Source of the DNA: Opitutia bacterium | Lineage (GTDB): Bacteria; Verrucomicrobiota; Verrucomicrobiia; Opitutales; Opitutaceae | Length of the DNA stretch: 64,000 bases | Assembly (NCBI GenBank): GCA_947472765.1 | Contig: CANJCM010000014.1 | Span: 1-64,000 of the forward strand | Direction of reading: 5' to 3' | In this document: piece after piece, positions 9,867 to 17,916 of the stretch | How the letters are laid out: every line of letters begins with the position of its first letter | How positions within the stretch are numbered: position 1 is the first letter of the stretch | Translations under genes and position numbers: made by a program | Notes under the pieces: generated by a model | What the model was told of the DNA's origin: nothing | Seen by the model: only the letters and a program-made list of their open reading frames with translations | Databases searched by the model: none

Positions 9867-10224
9867 GGGAGGAAAAGGTTATGAAACTCGAAACGCATGC
9901 AAGCGAGGCGTGGGATTTTCGATTTTGGAATCTCGATTTTCGATTTCGGACGGGCCACCCGAGCTACCCACCCCACCCGTTGGGCACCCCCTCTCCAACC
10001 CGGTCCAGGCAGTGAAAACAACCACAGATGGACACAAATGGACACGGATTCAGAGGCCGCTTGCAGTTCAGGGCCGTTGGAAATCACGCCCGCCGCTCGC
10101 TGCAGCCGATCTTGCTCATCGCTTCCGGCTCAACCTCGCGAAGCCGGCGGCAGCGGCAGCCGTGTGCTCCGGAGCGACCTAGCTGCGGTAAATCGAAAAT
10201 CGAGAATCCAAAATCCAAAATCTC
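9867..10224. other. Intergenic region with short A/T-rich repeats, no gene
   Basis: This 358-base gap holds an R3-type tract at about 9914-9949 (T-rich on the plus strand), a tandem-like stretch of ATGGACAC units at about 10026-10050, and a second R3 tract at 10190-10220. Frames across it have no protein-like composition, and no promoter stands out. Confidence 0.6.
10190..10224 (-). repeat. R3 repeat abutting the menB stop codon
   Basis: On the minus strand the menB stop TAG is followed at once by GAGATTTTGGATTTTGG and then CTCGATTTTCGATTT. Similar tracts lie at 9914-9949, 42868-42917, 50376-50407 and 59880-59913. Confidence 0.7.
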
Positions 10225-11058
10225 CTAGGGCAGCCAGGGATATTTCCGCGCGTCGGGTTTTCGCTTCTCGCGCTGGGCGGTCATGAAGTGCTTCGCCTCG
10301 TCGCTCATATAATAGAGCAGCGTGGCATTGCCCGCGAGTTCCTGGATGCCCGCCTGGCCGTCGAGTTCGGCGTTGAACGCGCTCTTCAGCAACCGAATCG
10401 CCAGCGGGCTCTTCTCCATGATCTCGTGCGCCCACTTCACGCCCTCCGCCTCGAGCTGGGCGACGGGCACGACGGTATTGACGAGTCCCATGTCGAGCGC
10501 CTCCTGGGCGCCGTATTGCCGGCAGAGAAACCAGATCTCGCGGGCCTTCTTCTGGCCGACGACCCGCGCAAGGTAACTCGAACCAAAGCCACCGTCGAAA
10601 CTTCCCATGCGCGGCCCGACCTGGCCGAAGATCGCGTTGTCCGCCGCAATCGTGAGGTCGCACACCACATGAAGGACATGGCCGCCGCCGATCGCATAGC
10701 CGGCGACGAGCGCGATCACGACCTTCGGCATCGAGCGAATCAGCTTCTGCAGATCGAGGACGTTGAGCCGCGGCACGCCCGCTTCGTCCACGTAGCCCGC
10801 ATGGCCGCGCACACTTTGATCACCTCCCGCGCAGAAGGCATACTTGCCGTCGGTGTGCGGGCCCGCGCCAATGAGGAGCACCACCCCAATGGCGGGATCT
10901 TCACGTGCGTCGCTGAACGCATCGAACATCTCCGCGACCGTCCGCGGGCGAAACGCATTGCGCTTCTCGGGACGGTTGATCGTCACCTTCGCGACGCCGC
11001 CCGCCTTGTGATAGAGGATGTCCGTGTAGGTCTTCGCGACCGTCCAATCGGGGATCAT
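10225..11058 (-). CDS. menB: 1,4-dihydroxy-2-naphthoyl-CoA synthase
   Basis: A 277-residue crotonase-fold enzyme of menaquinone synthesis. It closes the ring of o-succinylbenzoyl-CoA in the cytoplasm. MenB signatures are all present: [14 protein letters not shown]-type N-terminus, [43 protein letters not shown], and the typical C-terminus [17 protein letters not shown]...WLP. The start was set at ATG 11058 ([13 protein letters not shown]), which gives the normal family length; the frame is open 12 codons further, to a GTG. No other men gene is in the window. A T-rich R3 repeat begins directly at its stop codon. Confidence 0.97.
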   Translation of the reverse strand: MIPDWTVAKTYTDILYHKAGGVAKVTINRPEKRNAFRPRTVAEMFDAFSDAREDPAIGVVLLIGAGPHTDGKYAFCAGGDQSVRGHAGYVDEAGVPRLNVLDLQKLIRSMPKVVIALVAGYAIGGGHVLHVVCDLTIAADNAIFGQVGPRMGSFDGGFGSSYLARVVGQKKAREIWFLCRQYGAQEALDMGLVNTVVPVAQLEAEGVKWAHEIMEKSPLAIRLLKSAFNAELDGQAGIQELAGNATLLYYMSDEAKHFMTAQREKRKPDARKYPWLP

Positions 11059-11115
11059 TCCGCCAACCTGAAATGAATTTCCGCGCTTGTCCACCGGCCA
11101 GCGGGACGCCCGTCT

Positions 11116-11442
11116 TCAGCCGGAGCGATGCAGCCAAATGTAGCCGGCGCCCCTCGACTAGCTCAGAGCCTTTATTTTAAGCGAACGGCAGGCCGTGAGC
11201 CTGTCGAAGGGCTCGCCGCCGGGCCGTTTCTTGAATGAAGGACAAAGGCCTGCGACGAGCGGCAGTTGCTAAACTGATTGGTGAACGTTCAGTTCGACGA
11301 AAGGCAGCCGTGGACGGTGGGGGCACCGTCCCTCCATGGATTGCTCTTGGAGAGGAGGGCGAACTGAAGTCTGAACGATCCGCCTACCCTGGAGGGCGGG
11401 TGCCCACACCCGCCGCTTTCGCTCCACGGCATCGTTCCGGCT
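11116..11442. mobile_element. R1 inverted-repeat element, copy a
   Basis: Ends are AGCCGGAGCGATGCAG on the left and its near-mirror CGGCATCGTTCCGGCT on the right (11427-11442). Inside are a GGACGGTG/CACCGTCC hairpin (11312-11331), the CCCTCCATGG arm and a GGCGGGTG/CACCCGCC hairpin. The right end touches the TGA stop of the TIGR03067 gene. No transposase is encoded, so it resembles a MITE or a large REP-like unit. Confidence 0.7.
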
Positions 11443-11814
11443 TCAGCGCGGGGTGCGGCGGTAAGTGGCGAGGTAGTGCGGGGCCCCGGAAACGGCCTTG
11501 AAGGCCGTCGGCACGGAGCCGTCGAGCCCGTAACAGACGCGGAGCCGGTCGCCCTTCTGCTGGTAGATGGCGCGGATCGTGCGGCCGGCATTGGGACCCT
11601 CGGTGCTCTCCAATACAATCATCCCTCCGACCTCGCTCTCCGCTTTCGCAAAGGAACCACGGTCCGAGACCTGGCCGTCGAACCACACGCTGTAGGTTCC
11701 CGCGGTGATCTCGAGGGTGGTCTTCGTCGTGACGAGTTCCGGCGCCTGCTCGCCTTCGAACTCGGCCCGGAGCAGCTGCCACACGCCGTGGATAGGTTCG
11801 TCTGGATTGCTCAT
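11443..11814 (-). CDS. TIGR03067-domain protein
   Basis: A 123-residue protein, MSNPDEPIHGVWQLLRAEFEG at the start, then alternating beta strands (LEITAGTYSVWFDG, GRTIRAIYQQKGDRLRVCYG) and HYLATYRRTPR at the end. The G-x-W-x-L-x-x-A-E-x-x-G opening and the I-Y-x-x-x-G-D-x-L-x-V-C-Y pattern are the hallmarks of the TIGR03067 family, common in planctomycetes and verrucomicrobia and of unknown function. There is no signal peptide. Its stop codon TGA lies at the very edge of R1 copy a, whose inverted end reads TGAAGCCGG. Confidence 0.85.
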   Translation of the reverse strand: MSNPDEPIHGVWQLLRAEFEGEQAPELVTTKTTLEITAGTYSVWFDGQVSDRGSFAKAESEVGGMIVLESTEGPNAGRTIRAIYQQKGDRLRVCYGLDGSVPTAFKAVSGAPHYLATYRRTPR

Positions 11815-11990
11815 TCCGTCCGAGAAAAAAACAACACCTGACCGGAGAGCAAATCCTCCCGGTGCCGCCCTTTTGGATGAAAGATTCAGTTGAACCGAAA
11901 AAACGCGAAATCTCGCGGAGGTTTGAAGTCACTGGCTGTTTTAGCCCGCGGCGTGAGAGCCGGTGTGAAAGCACAAAGATACGCCCCTTC
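11815..11990. other. Upstream region of the TIGR03067 gene, no gene seen
   Basis: About 175 bases without a convincing reading frame. It separates the minus-strand TIGR03067 gene from the R4 element and the plus-strand MFS gene, so it must carry the promoter of the former. No confident -35/-10 pair was found. Confidence 0.4.
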
Positions 11991-12116
11991 TGTCATTCTG
12001 AGCGCAGCGAAGAATCCACTGCCCTGACGCAGAATCGCTGATGGATTCTTCGCTGCGCTCAGAATCACACGGTCTTGACCTTGCGCATGAATTCTTCGCT
12101 TCGCTCAGAATGACAA
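11991..12116. repeat. R4 inverted-repeat element
   Basis: A perfect 24-bp inverted repeat (11995-12018 and 12042-12065, ATTCTGAGCGCAGCGAAGAA...) is followed by a third, inverted, diverged copy of the same motif (GAATTCTTCGCTTCGCTCAG, 12089-12108) ending in AATGACA. The whole unit is bounded by TGTCATTCTGAG and its mirror. The GTCATTCTGAGC...GAAGAATC motif is, to my knowledge, a common intergenic repeat in many bacterial phyla. Confidence 0.8.
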
Positions 12117-12184
12117 AGGTCCCTCCCCTCGCGGGCAGGGCGACGTGGAACGGCGGTTGAGGGTTCCTCCGCAATGGTGCTGGC

Positions 12185-13498
12185 ATGCGTCGGTGCGGCC
12201 TGATTCGGTCGCGGGCGGTGAATGCGCTTCATGCGACCCCCGTTCCCGCCGTTGATCCCGCTGGATCCCGCCCACCCTCGCGTCTGCGCTGGGTGATGAT
12301 CGGTTTCGCGTTCGCGGCGACTGTCATCAACTACCTTGATCGCCAGGCGCTCTCGGTCGTGGGACCGATGTTGCGCGAGAACTTCGGGATGTCCAACGAG
12401 GCCTTCGGCTACGTCATCTCGGCCTTCATGCTGGCCTACACGATTTCGAACGGGCTGTCGGGACCGATGATCGACCGCCTCGGCACGAGGCTAGGCTATG
12501 CGATCTGCATGGCCGTGTGGTCGACCGCCGGCATGCTCCACGCCCTGGCCACGGGTGCCTGGTCGCTCGCCGGCTTTCGCTTCCTTCTCGGCATGGGCGA
12601 AGCGGGCAACTGGCCGGCCGCGATCAAGGTGGTCTCCGAGTGGTTCCCCGCCAGCGAGCGGGCGCTGGCTTGCGGCATCTTCAACAGCGGCGCGGCGATC
12701 GGCGCCATCATCGCCCCGCCGTTGATGGCTTGGCTGGCGCTGACCTTTGGCTGGCAGTCCGCTTTCGTGATTGTCGGGCTCACGGGCTACTTGTGGCTCG
12801 TGGGTTGGTGGTTTGTCTACCGTACGCCAGCCCACGTGCAGGCGGAGGTGGCCGCTCCGCCTCCGCCCGCCCTTAAGCTTCTCCGTACGCGCTTCGTCGC
12901 CGTGCTCACGTTGTCCAAGGTGTTTCTCGATCCCGCGTGGTACTTCTACATTTTCTGGTTCCCGCAATACCTCCGCTCGGTCCACGGCTTCGACCTGGCG
13001 AAGATCGGCCTGACCGCATGGATTCCTTTCGTCACGGCCGACCTCGGCAATCTCGTCGGGGGCTGGTTGACCGGACACCTGCTTCGCCGCGGCTGGCCCT
13101 CGAATCGAGCCCGCAAAACCGTCACCGCAATCTTCGCGCTGCTGATGACCGCCGGCATCCCCGCTGCCTTTGTGTCGAACGTGTGGCTGGCCATCGCCCT
13201 CGTGTCAGTCGCGACCTTCGGCTACACGGGCTACAACACCAACACGCTCGCCTTTCCGGCCGATGTCTTCCCGAAGAACATGGTCGGTTCGATCTGGGGC
13301 CTCGCCAGCATGGGCGCGGGTTTCGGCGGCATGGTGGCCAATTCGCTCAGCGGCCGGCTCATCGATCAATACGGCTACGTCCCGGTCTTCGTCGGCGCCG
13401 GCGTGCTCCCACTGATCGCTCTGAGCCTGATCCTCTTCGCCCTCGGGCCGCTGGCGCCACACCCGGATTTCAAGGCTCAGGCGGACAAGCCGGCGTAA
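12185..13498 (+). CDS. MFS transporter, hexuronate (ExuT/ACS) type
   Basis: A 437-residue inner-membrane carrier with twelve hydrophobic segments. The first membrane segment reads MIGFAFAATVINYLDRQALS, with the N-Y-x-D-R motif of the anion:cation symporter subfamily. It continues with RLGTRLGYAICMAVWS, FRFLLGMGEAGNWPAAIKVVSEWFP and a cytoplasmic loop between TM6 and TM7. The GMGEAGNWPAAIK segment is close to known hexuronate/glucarate carriers, so glucuronate or galacturonate uptake is likely. This fits with the mannonate dehydratase gene 6.3 kb away. The first ~30 residues are not conserved; GTG 12218 is an alternative start. Confidence 0.9.
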   Translation: MRRCGLIRSRAVNALHATPVPAVDPAGSRPPSRLRWVMIGFAFAATVINYLDRQALSVVGPMLRENFGMSNEAFGYVISAFMLAYTISNGLSGPMIDRLGTRLGYAICMAVWSTAGMLHALATGAWSLAGFRFLLGMGEAGNWPAAIKVVSEWFPASERALACGIFNSGAAIGAIIAPPLMAWLALTFGWQSAFVIVGLTGYLWLVGWWFVYRTPAHVQAEVAAPPPPALKLLRTRFVAVLTLSKVFLDPAWYFYIFWFPQYLRSVHGFDLAKIGLTAWIPFVTADLGNLVGGWLTGHLLRRGWPSNRARKTVTAIFALLMTAGIPAAFVSNVWLAIALVSVATFGYTGYNTNTLAFPADVFPKNMVGSIWGLASMGAGFGGMVANSLSGRLIDQYGYVPVFVGAGVLPLIALSLILFALGPLAPHPDFKAQADKPA

Positions 13499-13536
13499 AC
13501 GGCGGACGGGCGCAAAACACCCCGCCCTGACGGGCA

Positions 13537-13818
13537 CCCCTCTCAAGCCGGAACGATGCAGTTAAATGTAGGGCCGGCGCTCGCCGCCGGGCCGCTGCGT
13601 GAATGAAACCCGTGGCCCGGCGAGTAGCGCCGGCCCTACACCAAACGGTGAACGCCTCGTCCGACGTAAGGAGATCGTGGACGGTGGGGACACCGTCCCT
13701 CCATGGAGTGCTCTTTGAGAGGAGAGCGAACGGAAATCTAAACGATCCGCCTACCATGGAGGGCGGGTGCCCACACCCGTCGATTTCGTTCTACTGCATC
13801 GTTCCGGCTCAAGAGGGG
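13537..13818. mobile_element. R1 inverted-repeat element, copy b (most complete)
   Basis: A perfect 17-bp terminal inverted repeat, AGCCGGAACGATGCAGT (13546-13562 and 13793-13809), extends outward to 26 bp with two mismatches. Inside is a second inverted pair GTAGGGCCGGCGC (13568-13580, 13627-13639), then the GGACGGTG hairpin, the CCCTCCATGG/CCATGGAGGG pair and the GGCGGGTG hairpin. It encodes no protein. Confidence 0.85.
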
Positions 13819-13966
13819 ATGTCGTCACGAATGTACTCGAAGGAAGGCTGGACGAAGGTCCCCTCTAGAGTGCCGGGCGAAGCGACACTCACACCGGATC
13901 TCGCGATGCGCATAGGCGCTCGCGAAACCCTTCCTGAATGGGTGGCGCGAAGCGACGGGGGGTGTC

Positions 13967-13990
13967 GGGATTTCCGCTCGCGGAAATCCC
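13967..13990 (-). terminator. Hairpin directly after the phosphohexomutase stop codon
   Basis: An 11-bp perfect stem (13967-13977 and 13980-13990, GGGATTTCCGC) with a 2-nt loop overlaps the first base of the TAG stop on the minus strand. No U-run follows, so it may be a repeat rather than an intrinsic terminator. The stretch 13819-13966 has no gene. Confidence 0.45.
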
Positions 13991-15939
13991 TATCCTTCCG
14001 CGCGCGCCTTCGCGTCGGTTTCGATCAACTTGCTGAGCGCGTCGAGTGTCGCCTTCACGCGCGCCTTCACGGCGGGCAGTTCAGACGCCGATCCCACGCG
14101 CTCGCTGGCAAAGAGGTAGAACTTCATCTTCGGCTCCGTGCCGCTCCCGCGCGCCGCGAAACTGTAGCCGTTGGCGAGTGTGACGATGTAGAGATCCTGT
14201 TTCGGAATCTCCTCACCGTCCGCATCGCGAAACGTCTCGCGCCCGAAGTCCTGAAACTGGGTCACCCGCACATCGCCGAAGGCCGACGGCGGCTGGCTGC
14301 GGTACGAATCGAGGATCCGCTTGATCTTCGCGTTCCCGCTCGCGCCCTCGTAGTAGATATTGATCACGCCCTCGAGGTAGAAGCCGTAGCGCAGGTAAAT
14401 CTCATCGAGATATTCCGGCACGGTCAGCCCGCGGCTCTTCACCGCGGCGCAGAGCTCGGCGAACATAAGACAGGCTGAGTTGCCGTCCTTGTCGCGGAGC
14501 AGATCGTTCGGCAGGTAACCGTAACTCTCCTCGCAGCCGAACGCGTAGAAGGTGCTGTGCTCGAGCAGGAGCCGCGCCCGGTCGGCGAACGGCGTCCCAT
14601 CATAGTCGAAGCCGGGCCCGAGCTTCGCCTGCAGTATGTTCTCATAGCCGCGCATCTTGGCGGCGATCCACTTGAAGCCGGTCAGGGTGTTGATGACCTT
14701 CACGCCGTGGCCGGTGCCGATCGCGTCCTGCAGCCGGGTCGTGACGAAGGTCTTAACGATGCACGCCCGGGGTGAACCGGCGGCGGGAATCCAACCCAGC
14801 TCCTTGAACTTCGTCAGCCGGTACTCGGCGAGCAATGCGCCGATCTGGTTGCCCGTGAGCAGTTCCATCTTTCCCTCGCGATTGCGCACCGCACAGCCCA
14901 TCCGATCGGCATCGGGATCGGTCGCGAGCACAACGTCGCAACCCTTCGCCTCCGCGAGCGCGACCGCGCGGGCGAGTGCTTCCGCATTTTCCGGATTCGG
15001 CGACTTCACGGTCGGAAAGCGGCCATCCAACTCGAGCTGCTCCGGGACGGGCTCGACGATGCAGCCGGCGCGCGCCAGCAAAGGAATCGAGTGCACCGCA
15101 CCGGTGCCGTGGATGTTGGTGAAGGCCACCTTGACCTGCGCGCTCCGGAGAATCGCGGGATCCAGCGCCGCCTTCGCCGCGACGGCGAGGTAGGCTTCGT
15201 CAGCTTCGCGCCCGAGCGTCGTCACGCCGTCGAGCCGCGGGGTGAGAAAGCGGCCGATCTCCGCGAGCGGCACGGCATTCACTTCCTGGACAATCCCGCG
15301 GTCATGCGGCGGCACCACCTGGGCGCCGTCGTCAAAGTACGCCTTGAAGCCATTGTCGTGGGGCGGATTGTGGCTCGCGGTGACCACCACGCCGGCGTGG
15401 GCGTGGAGCCAGCGAACCGAGAAGCTGAGCTGCGGGGTCGGCCGCGGGCCGGCGAACAGAAATGCGTCACCGCCGAGCTGCGTCCAGGTGGAGACGGCGA
15501 GCTCCGAGAAGTGCCGCGAGAAGTGCCGCACATCATGGGCGATCACGAGCTTCGGGCGAACCGAGCCACCCCGCGTCGCGAGGTACTTCTTCGTGTAGCG
15601 AAACAGGCCGATGACCGCGCGAATGAGCGTGAAGTCATTCAGCAGATTGCTGCCGATGGCCGCGTGCGCTGGCGAACCGGCGGCGTCGATCTGGCCGGTC
15701 TCGGCCGCCGCGGCGGTGACCCCGACGGTACGGCCGCGCATGCCGCCCGTACCGAATTCGAGGAAGCGATAAAACCGATCATTCAGTTCGCCCCACGCCT
15801 GGCGCGTCACCAGTTCATCGATGCTGGCCTCGGCCCACCCCGGAAGTGTCGCCGCGAGGAACGCCTGCAGATTTTCGACGGTGCTGGGGAGCAGTGAGCC
15901 GGAATGGCCGGCGGCGGAGATGCGATCAAGGAGGGTCAT
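13990..15939 (-). CDS. Phosphohexomutase (phosphoglucomutase/phosphomannomutase family)
   Basis: A 649-residue alpha-D-phosphohexomutase. The phosphoserine loop is TASHNPPHDNG (near residue 187), the Mg-binding loop is ATDPDADRMG (near residue 338), the sugar-binding loop is CEESYG, and the phosphate-binding loop is RGSGTEPKMKFY near the C-terminus. It interconverts hexose 1- and 6-phosphates. ATG 15939 (MTLLDRISAAG) was chosen; the frame is open 73 codons upstream, but that part overlaps the pyrophosphorylase gene and is a frame shadow. It follows the UDPGP gene by 88 bases on the same strand, so the two probably make UDP-sugars together. Confidence 0.95.
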   Translation of the reverse strand: MTLLDRISAAGHSGSLLPSTVENLQAFLAATLPGWAEASIDELVTRQAWGELNDRFYRFLEFGTGGMRGRTVGVTAAAAETGQIDAAGSPAHAAIGSNLLNDFTLIRAVIGLFRYTKKYLATRGGSVRPKLVIAHDVRHFSRHFSELAVSTWTQLGGDAFLFAGPRPTPQLSFSVRWLHAHAGVVVTASHNPPHDNGFKAYFDDGAQVVPPHDRGIVQEVNAVPLAEIGRFLTPRLDGVTTLGREADEAYLAVAAKAALDPAILRSAQVKVAFTNIHGTGAVHSIPLLARAGCIVEPVPEQLELDGRFPTVKSPNPENAEALARAVALAEAKGCDVVLATDPDADRMGCAVRNREGKMELLTGNQIGALLAEYRLTKFKELGWIPAAGSPRACIVKTFVTTRLQDAIGTGHGVKVINTLTGFKWIAAKMRGYENILQAKLGPGFDYDGTPFADRARLLLEHSTFYAFGCEESYGYLPNDLLRDKDGNSACLMFAELCAAVKSRGLTVPEYLDEIYLRYGFYLEGVINIYYEGASGNAKIKRILDSYRSQPPSAFGDVRVTQFQDFGRETFRDADGEEIPKQDLYIVTLANGYSFAARGSGTEPKMKFYLFASERVGSASELPAVKARVKATLDALSKLIETDAKARAEG

Positions 15940-16027
15940 GCAGAAGGAAAGAGGGACACCGGGGGCCGTGGCGGCGAAGGCCGGCGTCAGCCGGAGTCTT
16001 CGGCGGAAACCGTCATTCGAACCGGTC

Positions 16028-17464
16028 CTAGACCAGATCCAGTCCGTCACGGATGACGGGCCGGGGCGACAATTTTTTCCACGCGTCCGCAAACGAATCC
16101 TCGTCGTAGCCAAACCGCGGGGACACCTCGACATTGATGTCCGGCAGACCCGTGGCATCGACGTTCACCGTGGCACCGTTGGCGCGCAGCCAGCGGGCAA
16201 ACTGCCGCCTTTGATCATCGCGGCAGGTCTGGGGCGAATCGAGACCCTCGCCGTTCTTCACCGGGGAGAAGTCATCCTGGCGCAGCGTCTCGATCAGCAC
16301 GGGATTGCGCGCAAAAGGGAGCGCATCGAAGACGAACATCTCGAACTTCACTCCATTGGCCTTCGCCGGCTTCACCTCGGTCCCGGCGGCATCGACCGTC
16401 GGAATCTTTTTGTCGGCCCGGTGAAACGGCAGTGCGGCCGCCCCACCCGCCTCGGCCGCGCGGGCCATCCGGCGGACGAAATCCCGATCAAGGATGTGCA
16501 CCGCGATGCTGCCGCCGCGGTAACGCAACGTGCCGTCGGGCTCCTGTTGGCGCTGCAAATCCATCGGGAGATCGGAGTACTCGATCACCAGCGTGCGACC
16601 GTGCTGCACGCAGAAGTGGCCGACCTTCTCCTCGGCGTACGCCTTCAGCACCAGTTTGCTGGACATCTCGGACTGCCGCAGCACGTGCCAGCCGATGAAC
16701 GCCGGGTCGATGCAGCGCACAAGGGGATTATCGACCTGGAAATAGCTGAGGGTGTCGATGCCCTCGCGTTGCATCAGATCGAGCGCGCCGCTGCGCTCAA
16801 GCGCGCGCAGTGAACCGCCGTGGCCATCCGGCGACAACGCGATCGCGGCTTTCCCCTCGAGCAGGATCCGCCCGGCGAAATCGACGGCGGGCATCCGGCC
16901 CTGGCGAAAGAAATGCACGCGCGCCGCCTCGAGCCCGAAGAACTGGTGCGCCGCGAAGAACTCCTCGGTCGCCACATGATTCGCATGACTGGTCATGATG
17001 AACCAGTGCAGCGGCTTTCCGTAGCGCACGCCCGCAGCCTGGATTTTTTCCGCGAAGACCTGGAACAGCGGCTTCGCGTGAATGGGCGTGATCGGAAAGG
17101 TCCCCTTTGGCCCATCGTAGCCCAGTCGCGTGCCCTGGCCGCCGGCGACCGTGAAGGCCGCGACCCGTCCGGCCCGCAGGGCCGCTTCGCCCGCCGCTTT
17201 GGCGCGGGTCCACGCCGCGGAATCGCCGCCGTGCTCGGGCCGCTTTTCGTACGGCGCCGGCGCAAGCCCCGCCAGATCGAGCCCGGCCGCGCCCTTGTCC
17301 GCGACGAGCGTTCGGTAGAGCTGCTCAACCTCGGCGAGATCGATCTCCGCCGCCTCCGCCAGCAATCGCGCGCGCTCGTCCGCCCCGAGCTGGTCGTAGA
17401 AGGCGAAGACCTGGCCCTGGCCGGCGCGTTGGAAGGAGGCGATCAAATCGGTGGAGTTCGTCAC
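16028..17464 (-). CDS. UTP-dependent sugar-1-phosphate uridylyltransferase (UDPGP type 1 family)
   Basis: A 478-residue nucleotidyltransferase. The nucleotide-binding loop is AGGQGTRLGYDGPKGTFPI (GGQGTRLG at 108-115). Further family blocks include FIMTSHANH, FFRQGRMPAVD, LSPDGHGGS, YFQVDNPLVRCIDP and VKFEMFVFDALPF. The pattern is that of eukaryote-like UDP-N-acetylglucosamine/UDP-glucose pyrophosphorylases (E-like G-x-x-H-Y motif absent), so GlcNAc-1-P, Glc-1-P or both could be substrates. It is cytoplasmic. Together with the phosphohexomutase downstream it forms a two-gene UDP-sugar unit, feeding cell-envelope or storage polysaccharide. Confidence 0.93.
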   Translation of the reverse strand: MTNSTDLIASFQRAGQGQVFAFYDQLGADERARLLAEAAEIDLAEVEQLYRTLVADKGAAGLDLAGLAPAPYEKRPEHGGDSAAWTRAKAAGEAALRAGRVAAFTVAGGQGTRLGYDGPKGTFPITPIHAKPLFQVFAEKIQAAGVRYGKPLHWFIMTSHANHVATEEFFAAHQFFGLEAARVHFFRQGRMPAVDFAGRILLEGKAAIALSPDGHGGSLRALERSGALDLMQREGIDTLSYFQVDNPLVRCIDPAFIGWHVLRQSEMSSKLVLKAYAEEKVGHFCVQHGRTLVIEYSDLPMDLQRQQEPDGTLRYRGGSIAVHILDRDFVRRMARAAEAGGAAALPFHRADKKIPTVDAAGTEVKPAKANGVKFEMFVFDALPFARNPVLIETLRQDDFSPVKNGEGLDSPQTCRDDQRRQFARWLRANGATVNVDATGLPDINVEVSPRFGYDEDSFADAWKKLSPRPVIRDGLDLV

Positions 17465-17505
17465 GATGGGATTTGGTCAGGTGCGGCGCGGGAGGCTTCG
17501 GGTGG

Positions 17506-17808
17506 TCAGTCCTCGAAGCGGAAAATGGTCTCTCCCGGGCGGGCGTAGCTCATCCGTTTCCGAATGACCTTCTCGACAAAGTCGCGATCCGTCCGGAGCC
17601 GCTCCAGAATGCGTTCCTGCTCGTGCAACCGCGCCTCGGCCTCCGCCAGCCGCCCGCGAATCTCGGTTTCCGTGTGCTTGAGCTGCCGATACTGGGCCCG
17701 GGCCTCGAACAGCAGGACGCCTGCGCCCAATCCGAGCGCCGCGAACAGGACGACATAGAGAACGGTGATAAGACGATGCGAATTCACTCCCGCAGCCGCG
17801 ATCAACAT
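17506..17808 (-). CDS. Septum formation initiator family protein (FtsB/DivIC-like)
   Basis: A 100-residue protein with one N-terminal membrane span (LITVLYVVLFAALGLGAGVLLF), a following leucine/charged coiled coil (QYRQLKHTETEIRGRLAEAEARLHEQERILERL) and the short C-terminal block VEKVIRKRMSYARPGETIF. That block is characteristic of FtsB/DivIC (V-E-x-x-A-R-x-x-L-x-x-x-x-P-G-E). It would act at the division septum. It is upstream of the UDPGP gene on the same strand, 41 bases away, and divergent from the GspA-like gene. Confidence 0.88.
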   Translation of the reverse strand: MLIAAAGVNSHRLITVLYVVLFAALGLGAGVLLFEARAQYRQLKHTETEIRGRLAEAEARLHEQERILERLRTDRDFVEKVIRKRMSYARPGETIFRFED

Positions 17809-17916
17809 GGTCCCGGGAAAGGGAGTAAAGGAGATTTAAGAATCCGGGCCGGGAAGCGCGGTCCGCCCGCTTTTGGCGTGCGTTCCCCAGCGCGCACAGC
17901 CACCTTCACTTTCCAC

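Noticed and set aside
9890-10224. Possible CRISPR-like array from repeated ATTTTGG and ATGGACAC units
   Set aside because: Units are short and irregular with no spacers of even length, and no cas gene is in the window.
13819-13966. Small gene between R1 copy b and the phosphohexomutase
   Set aside because: Frames are short, low in protein-like content and partly made of repeat words (GCGAAGCGAC).
15940-16158. Longer N-terminus of the phosphohexomutase
   Set aside because: It overlaps the end of the UDPGP gene in another frame and lacks family similarity; ATG 15939 gives the expected start.
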